A stretch of DNA of 12,182 nt from DASTCC01 sp035711465 (lineage in GTDB: Bacteria; Acidobacteriota; Vicinamibacteria; Vicinamibacterales; SCN-69-37), in contig DASTCC010000301.1 of the NCBI GenBank assembly GCA_035711465.1, positions 1 to 12,182 on the forward strand, read 5' to 3'. Below, piece after piece: positions 7,133 through 12,182 of this stretch (positions are counted from its first letter, which is position 1; every line of letters starts with the position of its first letter). The notes beneath the pieces were generated by a model, which was given only the letters and a program-made list of their open reading frames with translations, ran no database searches and was not told the DNA's origin. A program made the translations under genes and the position numbers.

Positions 7133-8500
7133 GTGGCCTTCTCCACCGACGACACCATCGTGGCGATTGCCACGCCCGAAGGCCGTGGCGGCCTGGGTGT
7201 CGTGCGTCTGTCGGGCACCGCCGCGCCCGCGATCGCCTGCGCGCTCATCGGCCGCGATCGTCCGCTCGAGGCGCGGCACGCCACGTTCGCGCGCGTCGTC
7301 GATGCCGCGGCGGCGGCCGGGCGACGCGCCGTCGATCAGGTGGTCGTCACCTGGTTTGCCGCGCCCCAGTCCTACACCGGCGAGGACGTCGTCGAGATCA
7401 GCGGTCACGGCAGTCCGGTGCTGCTGCGCGAGATCGTGCGACGCGCCCTCGCCGCCGGCGCCCGCCTCGCCGAGCCGGGTGAGTTTACGCTGCGCGCGTA
7501 TCTCAACGGCCGCATCGATCTCGTGCAGGCCGAGGCGGTGGCCGACCTCGTCGACGCGGTGACGCCGCTCCAGGCGCGTGCGGCCATGGACCAGCTCGAA
7601 GGCACGCTGACGACGACGATTCGGAGGATCGGGGCGTCGCTGTTCGACCTCGCCGCCCGGCTCGAGGCCTCGCTCGACTTCCCGGAAGAAGGCTTTCACT
7701 TCGCGACGCGCGACGAGGTCCGCCGCGATCTCGATCGCGTGATCGAAGCGCTCGCCGCCCTCGGCGCCGAGGGCCGTCGCGGGCGGCTGGTGCGCGAAGG
7801 CCGGATGGTCGTGCTCACCGGCCCGCCGAATGCGGGCAAGTCGAGCCTGTTCAACGCCCTCGCCGGCGCCGCCCGCGCCATCGTCCACGACGAGCCCGGC
7901 ACGACCCGCGATCTGCTGACCGAGACGATCGATCTCGACGGCGTGCCGATCACGCTGGTCGACACCGCCGGACTTCGCGACGCGCGCGACGTCGTCGAGG
8001 CCGAGGGCGTGGCGCGGGCGCGCCAGGCGCGCGAAGTGGCGGCGCTGACGGTGCTGGTGCTCGACGCTTCGAGGCCGGCGGGCGACGAGACTCGCCGGTT
8101 GATCGACGAACTGCGCGCCCCGGCGATGATTGCGCTCAACAAGATCGACCTCGGGAGTCGGCTCCGCGTTCCTGACGACGAACGCTTTTCGTTCGTCGAA
8201 ACCAGCGCGCTCGCCTCCTGGGGTGCGGAGCCGCTTCGCGTCGCCATTCTCGAGGCGCTCGGCGCCGGCGCCGCCGATCGGGACACGCCGGCCATCGGCA
8301 ACATTCGACATCTGCACCTGGTCGGCGAGGCCCGCGCCGCGCTCGGCCGGGCACGCGAGTCACTCGGCGCCGGCGCCACCGAGGAACTGGTGCTGACCGA
8401 GATCACGAGCGCGCGCCTGGCGCTCGAAGAGATCACCGGACAGCGGGCGCCGGAAGATCTGCTGCACCACATCTTCAGCAGGTTCTGCGTAGGAAAATGA
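7133..8500 (+). CDS. mnmE: tRNA modification GTPase MnmE (TrmE)
   Basis: With MnmG it installs the carboxymethylaminomethyl group on uridine 34 of certain tRNAs, using a tetrahydrofolate derivative. The product is 455 aa, the normal length. The folate-binding N-terminal domain has DTIVAIATPEGRGGLGVVRL (7-26) and GEFTLRAYLNGRIDL (116-130). The inserted G domain carries G1 GPPNAGKS (230-237), DEPGTTRD (253-260), DTAG (277-280) and NKID (336-339). The C-terminus ends FCVGK with catalytic Cys452, as in the FC(I/V)GK signature. The start is GTG at 7133, with no obvious Shine-Dalgarno but the correct family N-terminus. mnmG follows after 7 bp, so the two partners are made together. Confidence 0.97.
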   Translation: MAFSTDDTIVAIATPEGRGGLGVVRLSGTAAPAIACALIGRDRPLEARHATFARVVDAAAAAGRRAVDQVVVTWFAAPQSYTGEDVVEISGHGSPVLLREIVRRALAAGARLAEPGEFTLRAYLNGRIDLVQAEAVADLVDAVTPLQARAAMDQLEGTLTTTIRRIGASLFDLAARLEASLDFPEEGFHFATRDEVRRDLDRVIEALAALGAEGRRGRLVREGRMVVLTGPPNAGKSSLFNALAGAARAIVHDEPGTTRDLLTETIDLDGVPITLVDTAGLRDARDVVEAEGVARARQAREVAALTVLVLDASRPAGDETRRLIDELRAPAMIALNKIDLGSRLRVPDDERFSFVETSALASWGAEPLRVAILEALGAGAADRDTPAIGNIRHLHLVGEARAALGRARESLGAGATEELVLTEITSARLALEEITGQRAPEDLLHHIFSRFCVGK

Positions 8501-8507
8501 TTCCGGC

Positions 8508-10364
8508 GTGACCACCCACTTCGACGTCGTCGTGATCGGCGCGGGACATGCGGGCTGCGAGGCGGCATGGGCCGCGGCGCGGCTGGGATGCCGCGTCGGC
8601 CTCTGCACGCTGTCGGCGGAGACCGTTGCGCTGATGCCGTGCAATCCGGCGATCGGCGGCACGGCCAAGGGACACCTCGTCCGCGAGATCGACGCGCTCG
8701 GCGGACTGATGGGCCTCGCCATCGACGCGACCGGCATCCAGTTCAAGATGCTCAATCGCAGCCGCGGGCCGGCGGTGTGGTCGCCGCGCGCGCAGGCCGA
8801 CAAGAAGCGGTACGGCCAATGGGTTCGCGCGGCGCTCGAACGCGAGCCCCACATCACCTGGCTGTTCCGCCGCGCCGGCCGCGTGCTCACCACGAACGGC
8901 GCGGTGTCGGGGCTGGCGTTCGAAGAGGGCGACGCCGTCTCGTGCGGCGCGCTCGTGATCACGACGGGCACGTTTCTGAACGGGCTCGTGCACATCGGCG
9001 ACGAGCAGCGGCCCTCGGGCCGCGCCGGCGAGCCGCCGACGCGCGATCTCGCCGACTCGATCGCCGGCTTCGGCTTCGAGATGGGACGCCTCAAGACTGG
9101 GACGCCGCCGCGCCTGCATCGGCGCAGCATCGATTTCTCGCGCTTCGCCGAAGAGCGTGGCGACGATCCGATCGTGCCTTTCTCGTTCACTTCCGGCCGG
9201 ATCGATCGACCGCAGATTTCGTGTCACCTCCTCTACACGAGCGATCGCGTCCACGATCTCGTGCGCGGTCACATCGATCGCTCGCCGCTCTACAACGGTC
9301 AGATCTCGGGCATCGGGCCGCGCTACTGCCCTTCGCTCGAAGACAAGGTGATGCGCTTCTCCGAGAAGGAGCGGCATCAGCTTTTTCTCGAGCCCGAAGG
9401 CATGGACGTCGACGAGATCTACGTCAACGGCCTGTCGATGAGTCTTCCCGGCGATGCCCAGGCCGCGATCGTCCACGCGCTGCCCGGGTTGGAACGCGCG
9501 GAGATCCTGAAGTTCGCCTACGCGGTCGAATACGACTTCGTGCAGCCGACCGAGCTCGATCGCGCGCTCGAAGCCAAGCGTGTGCCGGGCCTCTTTCTCG
9601 CCGGTCAGATCAACGGCACGTCCGGCTACGAAGAAGCTGCGGCGCAAGGACTGGTCGCCGGCATCAACGCCGCGCGGCGCACGAAGGCCCAGGCGCCGAT
9701 CGTGCTCGGCCGGGACCAGGCCTATATCGGCATCCTCGTCGACGATCTCGTCACGCGCGGATGTCTCGAGCCGTATCGAATGTTCACGTCGCGCGCCGAG
9801 CACCGGCTCGTGCTCCGCATCGACAACGCCGATCTCCGTCTGACGCCGATCGGCCGCCGCGCCGGTCTGGTCGACGATGCGCGATGGGCGACGTTCGAAC
9901 GGCGTCAAACGCGGCTGATCCGCAATCGCGCGGCCGCGGCGACGACGCGCGTGACGATCGACGGCGAGTCGATTGTCGTCGCGCAGGCGCTCGGCCGCCC
10001 ACCGGTGCCCCTCACGGAGGTCGAGGCCGGCGGCTTCGCGATCGACGCGGACGCCGAGCGCGGCGACGTCGATCGCGCGACGCTCGAGGCCGAGTGCAAG
10101 TACCGCGGCTACCTCAAGCGTCACGACGCGCAGCTCGCGCGCACCGCGTCGCAGCACGCGCGCGCGATCCCGCGCGACTTCCGATACCACGGCATTCCGG
10201 GCCTCTCGCGCGAGGTCGCCGAGCGGTTGACGGCGATCCGGCCGGACACGATCGGTCAGGCCGCGCGCGTTCCTGGCGTGACGCCGGCGGCGGTCGCGAT
10301 CGTGGCAGCGAGGGTTAGCGGGTTACGACGCGTGACGACGGGTCACGCGGGTAACGACGGGTGA
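8508..10364 (+). CDS. mnmG: tRNA uridine-34 modification enzyme MnmG (GidA)
   Basis: This FAD- and NADH-dependent partner of MnmE modifies tRNA wobble uridine. The product is 618 aa, close to the usual 620-630. The FAD-binding N-terminus is VVVIGAGHAGCEAA (7-20). The two MnmG signatures are present: CNPAIGGTAKGHLVREIDAL (45-64) with Cys45, and GPRYCPSLEDKVMRF around Cys274; both cysteines are conserved in E. coli MnmG. A second conserved block is GQINGTSGYEEAAAQGLVAG. It starts with GTG at 8508, 7 bp after mnmE; an AGGA motif lies 13 bases upstream. The last 15 codons (about 604-618) are built from the inverted decamer array at 10317-10365, so this tail is not family sequence and the ancestral stop was probably slightly earlier. 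Confidence 0.97.
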   Translation: MTTHFDVVVIGAGHAGCEAAWAAARLGCRVGLCTLSAETVALMPCNPAIGGTAKGHLVREIDALGGLMGLAIDATGIQFKMLNRSRGPAVWSPRAQADKKRYGQWVRAALEREPHITWLFRRAGRVLTTNGAVSGLAFEEGDAVSCGALVITTGTFLNGLVHIGDEQRPSGRAGEPPTRDLADSIAGFGFEMGRLKTGTPPRLHRRSIDFSRFAEERGDDPIVPFSFTSGRIDRPQISCHLLYTSDRVHDLVRGHIDRSPLYNGQISGIGPRYCPSLEDKVMRFSEKERHQLFLEPEGMDVDEIYVNGLSMSLPGDAQAAIVHALPGLERAEILKFAYAVEYDFVQPTELDRALEAKRVPGLFLAGQINGTSGYEEAAAQGLVAGINAARRTKAQAPIVLGRDQAYIGILVDDLVTRGCLEPYRMFTSRAEHRLVLRIDNADLRLTPIGRRAGLVDDARWATFERRQTRLIRNRAAAATTRVTIDGESIVVAQALGRPPVPLTEVEAGGFAIDADAERGDVDRATLEAECKYRGYLKRHDAQLARTASQHARAIPRDFRYHGIPGLSREVAERLTAIRPDTIGQAARVPGVTPAAVAIVAARVSGLRRVTTGHAGNDG

Positions 10365-10365
10365 G
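10317..10365 (-). repeat. Decamer array, inverted copy, inside mnmG 3' end
   Basis: About five degenerate 9-10 bp units of GACGGGTGAC occur here: AGCGGGTTAC, GACGCGTGAC, GACGGGTCAC, GCGGGTAAC and GACGGGTGAG. This is the reverse complement of the GTCACCCGTC family at 10411-10520. The array encodes the last residues of MnmG and its stop codon. Confidence 0.75.
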
Positions 10366-10410
10366 CGTCTGATCCCCGCGGCGCGGCGTCGTTTCCGTAG
10401 AGCGGTGGTC

Positions 10411-10520
10411 GTCACCGATCGTCATCCGCCGTCACCGATCGTCACCCAACGTCACCCGTCGCCACCTGTCGTCACCCGCGGTCACCAGTCGTCACCTGTC
10501 GTCACCTGTCGTCACCCGGC
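10411..10520 (+). repeat. Decamer minisatellite, 11 units, between mnmG and rsmG
   Basis: Eleven units of exactly 10 bp start at 10411 and run without a gap, consensus GTCACCYGTC. Positions 1-6 (GTCACC) are nearly invariant and 7-10 vary. Adjacent identical units (GTCACCTGTC at 10491 and 10501) suggest slippage. The period is close to one helical turn, so the conserved hexamers face nearly the same side of DNA. It forms an inverted repeat with 10317-10365 across a 45-bp spacer (10366-10410) that holds nothing recognisable. Confidence 0.9.
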
Positions 10521-10558
10521 GCTAGCGTCTGCAACTAGTACCAGCCAAGAATGTCCCT

Positions 10559-11212
10559 GTGGCCACCCGCGATCTCGGTACTCGCATCGTCCGTCGGGGC
10601 GAGCGCGTCGGGGTCAGCGTCGCGCCGGAGCTCACCGAGTCGCTTCGTGTCTATCTCGATCTGCTGGCGCGGTGGAACGCGAAGATCAACCTCACCGCGC
10701 TGGCCCTGACGCCGCCGACCGACGAGGCGATCGATCGGCTGCTGGTCGAGTCCCTGATCGCGGCCCGTCACGTCCGGCCAGCAGATCGGCTGCTACTCGA
10801 CATCGGGTCCGGTGGCGGCTCGCCTGCGCTGCCGTTGCTCCTGGCGCGGCCGCATCTTCGCGGAGTGCTGGTCGAGGTCAAGGTACGGAAGGCCGCGTTC
10901 CTCCGCGAGGCCGTCCGGACGCTCGAGCTGGCGCGCGTCGAGGTCGAGAACCGGCGATTCGAGGAACTCTTCGCTCGGAGCGATCTTCATGAAGCCGTCG
11001 ACATCGTCACGCTTCGCGCGGTGCGGGCCGACCGGCGGCTCTGGACGGGCATTCGCGCGTTTTTGTCCCGCGGTGGCCGCGTATTCTGGTTTGGCGGTAG
11101 TGAGAGTGGCGCCGGCGTCGATTCTGTGTCGTTTGACCAAATCCACATTGAGCACAACCTGGCCGGACGCGCGTCCAGCCGGCTGACGATTCTTCGCGCT
11201 GTCGACCGCTGA
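10559..11212 (+). CDS. rsmG: 16S rRNA (guanine-527-N7) methyltransferase RsmG (GidB)
   Basis: RsmG uses S-adenosylmethionine to methylate N7 of G527 in 16S rRNA; loss gives low-level streptomycin resistance in several bacteria. The product is 217 aa, within the usual 205-240. The family block YLDLLARWNAKINLTA (32-47), the SAM loop LLDIGSGGGSPALPLLLARP (79-98) and VEVKVRKAAFLREAVRTLEL (105-124) identify it, with VTLRAV near 150-155. The SAM loop has SPA where GFPG-type sequence is usual. It starts with GTG at 10559; no strong Shine-Dalgarno is visible. It is separated from mnmG by 194 bp of repeats, so it may have its own promoter, although none was recognised. The usual mnmG-rsmG-parA-parB order suggests parA lies to the right. 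Confidence 0.94.
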   Translation: MATRDLGTRIVRRGERVGVSVAPELTESLRVYLDLLARWNAKINLTALALTPPTDEAIDRLLVESLIAARHVRPADRLLLDIGSGGGSPALPLLLARPHLRGVLVEVKVRKAAFLREAVRTLELARVEVENRRFEELFARSDLHEAVDIVTLRAVRADRRLWTGIRAFLSRGGRVFWFGGSESGAGVDSVSFDQIHIEHNLAGRASSRLTILRAVDR

Positions 11213-11261
11213 CTGCGGGTTGCTGACGGCGGGTTGCGGGCTGCGGGCCGCGGGTATGGGG
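11213..11261 (-). repeat. Heptamer array 1 (G-rich plus strand) directly after rsmG
   Basis: Seven consecutive 7-bp units start immediately after the rsmG stop: CTGCGGG, TTGCTGA, CGGCGGG, TTGCGGG, CTGCGGG, CCGCGGG, TATGGGG. They are reverse complements of the CAGCCCG family at 11745-11872. The plus strand has GGG runs at 11231, 11238, 11245, 11252 and GGGG at 11258 separated by 3-4 bases, a canonical G-quadruplex motif that would also be in the rsmG mRNA tail. Confidence 0.75.
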
Positions 11262-11550
11262 GCCGCCTATGCGCCAAAGGGTTCTAGACACCTGCCGATG
11301 GCGTCGCCTGGCGACGACGGTGAGGCGCAATTCCCCAGGGGTCCTTCAGTGAAAGGCGGCTGGTACAGTGTGGTGCCGGCCTACAGCCGTCAGGATCGGA
11401 CGCGTGCGCGTCCCAAACTGCGGAGGCACCGTAGAGGGCTGACCGACGTCAAGAAGGCCGGCTTCAAGCCGCAGACTTCACGGTGAAATGAGAGTTGGAC
11501 CATTAGCTTCCCGAGACCCACGAGCCGACTGGACTCAGCAGTTGGCGGCA
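11262..11550. other. Gene-free stretch with several inverted repeats; nothing recognised
   Basis: No protein or RNA family was recognised. Several short inverted repeats are present: CGTCGCC-T-GGCGACG (11302-11316); an 8-bp stem GGCGGCTG/CAGCCGTC (11355-11391, one G-U pair); CGGCTTCAAGCCG (11459-11471); and the crossing pairs CTGCGG (11418)/CCGCAG (11469) and CACCGT (11427)/ACGGTG (11480). A short open frame passes through (to a stop at 11486), but its third-position GC is lower than in the real genes nearby and it has no recognisable start context. It may contain a structured RNA or a decayed gene. Confidence 0.4.
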
Positions 11551-11566
11551 TGTTCCACGTGGAACG
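11551..11566 (+). promoter_or_regulatory. parS centromere site 1
   Basis: TGTTCCACGTGGAACG matches the bacterial parS palindrome (TGTTNCACGTGNAACA) except for the last base. ParB binds parS, spreads and forms the partition complex that segregates origins. It lies 338 bp past rsmG and about 7.6 kb from the candidate oriC, as expected for origin-proximal parS. Confidence 0.92.
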
Positions 11567-11744
11567 TAGCCGAAGCTTCTATAGGACCGCGTCGCGCAGA
11601 GTCAGGTGTGAGGGTGCCGTCCGCAACCGTGTGGGCGCCGATTCCAAGGTCCCCGATTGAGCTCGCGGCCAACGTCGCCCGACCGCCGCTACACGACGAG
11701 CTTTCCGCAGCCCAGCGGCCAGACTCGCACCCAACCGCGCCCTT

Positions 11745-11872
11745 TAGCCTACAGCCTGCAGCCTGCAGCCTACAGCCCGCAGCCCGCAGCCTGCAGCCCG
11801 CAGCCCGCAGCCTGCAGCCTGCAGCCCGCAGCCCGCAACCTGCAGCCTGCAGCCCGCGCAGCCCGCATCCCG
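11745..11872 (+). repeat. Heptamer array 2 (CAGCCYG)n, 18 units
   Basis: Eighteen 7-bp units of CAGCC(C/T)G run from 11745 to 11872, with one 2-base insertion (CG at 11857-11858) and a few variants (TAGCCTA, CAGCCTA, CAACCTG, CATCCCG). A 7-bp period gives the same 7-residue peptide repeat in every frame, which creates false open frames. Junctions of TG and CAG make multiple CTGCAG palindromes. Confidence 0.95.
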
Positions 11873-12030
11873 CGGCCGGCATATCCTCACTTCGATCCTT
11901 ACCTCGAGCGTGAGCTGGACACGGAATGCAGCACTGCGAGACTCAGCTGCAGCAAACAGCCCCACAGGCTATACCCGTCTCGCAGCCGCCGAGTTCGCCA
12001 TAACCGGTCAGCCTTAACCGCTGCCACTGA
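11873..12030. other. Spacer between heptamer array 2 and parS 2; nothing recognised
   Basis: This 158-bp stretch has no open frame worth calling and no recognised family. Two similar words, ATAACCGG (12000-12007) and TTAACCGC (12014-12021), lie 14 bp apart just before parS 2, which could be half-sites or chance. Confidence 0.35.
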
Positions 12031-12046
12031 CGTTCCACGTGGAACA
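12031..12046 (-). promoter_or_regulatory. parS centromere site 2
   Basis: CGTTCCACGTGGAACA is a parS palindrome with a mismatch at its first base. It is the exact reverse complement of parS 1, 480 bp away. Two sites so close to rsmG strengthen the expectation that parA and parB follow. Confidence 0.92.
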
Positions 12047-12090
12047 GTTAGCCCAGGAAGCACTGAGCTCTTGTCCGAAATCGTGTTCCG

Positions 12091-12153
12091 CCGCCCGCCG
12101 CCCGCCGCCCGCCGCCCGCCGCCCGCCGCCCGCCGCCCGCCGCCCGCCGCCCG
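12091..12153 (+). repeat. Heptamer array 3 (CCGCCCG)9
   Basis: Nine perfect tandem copies of CCGCCCG run from 12091 to 12153, followed by a degenerate GC-rich tail to the window end (12182). The unit differs from CAGCCCG of array 2 by one base. The minus strand carries nine GGG runs spaced by 4 bases, an ideal G-quadruplex motif. The window ends within this low-complexity DNA. Confidence 0.95.
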
Positions 12154-12182
12154 GCAGCCACGCCGCCCGCCCGCCGCCCCGC

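Noticed and set aside
4769..8317. A 1182-codon open frame on the minus strand opposite yidC, khpB and mnmE
   Set aside because: It is rich in Arg, His, Asp and Ala without domains, and lies opposite three well-supported genes; it is a product of strong third-position GC bias.
8475..10190. A 571-codon minus-strand open frame opposite mnmG
   Set aside because: Same artefact; MnmG on the plus strand has all family motifs.
10411..10520. CRISPR array
   Set aside because: Units are 10 bp and contiguous with no unique spacers of 25-40 bp; no cas genes.
10405..10992. Open frame beginning with peptide repeats of VVT and RHP type
   Set aside because: It starts in the decamer array and then overlaps rsmG in another frame; the repeat peptide is a by-product of the 10-bp period.
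11220..11486. Short open frame of 88 codons after rsmG
   Set aside because: It begins inside heptamer array 1, has lower third-position GC than nearby genes and no recognised motif; kept only as part of an unexplained stretch.
11262..11550. tRNA, tmRNA, SRP RNA or RNase P RNA gene
   Set aside because: No T-loop TTCGA motif, acceptor stem or other conserved core of these RNAs was found.
11488..11913. Open frame with SLQPAAC/R peptide repeats
   Set aside because: The 7-bp array gives an open periodic peptide in all frames, and the frame runs through parS 1; no start signal or family similarity.

Overview
The window looks like the chromosomal replication-origin neighbourhood of a GC-rich diderm bacterium. 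The large periplasmic domain of YidC indicates an outer membrane. The DnaA N-terminus, the YidC TM2 sequence and the overall layout suggest Acidobacteriota (perhaps Vicinamibacteria), but that is a judgement by eye with moderate confidence at best.

Layout. On the minus strand, reading leftwards, lie dnaA (2459-3817), dnaN (1064-2170) and the first 345 codons of gyrB (1-1037, cut by the window edge). recF, often found between dnaN and gyrB, is absent. Divergently, on the plus strand, runs a tight gene train: rpmH, rnpA, yidD, yidC, khpB/jag, mnmE, mnmG (4109-10364), with gaps of 54 bp or less and a 4-bp overlap at rnpA/yidD. After a 194-bp repeat-filled gap comes rsmG (10559-11212). The last 970 bp hold no convincing gene but contain two parS sites and three heptanucleotide repeat arrays. 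Transcription diverges at 3818-4108, which also has an AT-rich patch and a perfect inverted pair of DnaA boxes, so this is the best oriC candidate. The dnaA-dnaN gap has further DnaA boxes, so a bipartite origin is possible.

How the genes fit together. DnaA, the beta clamp and GyrB start and sustain replication. L34, RnpA, YidD and YidC link ribosome assembly, RNase P and membrane protein insertion. MnmE and MnmG together modify the tRNA wobble uridine, and RsmG methylates 16S rRNA. The parS sites are targets for ParB, whose gene would be expected just beyond the right edge.

The genes are ordinary. The unusual material is the repetitive DNA: a decamer minisatellite in both orientations around the mnmG/rsmG junction, and a family of GC-rich 7-bp repeats in both orientations interleaved with the parS sites, with G-quadruplex potential on opposite strands. 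Smaller points are non-consensus residues in RnpA, YidC and KhpB. No wholly new protein system is visible.
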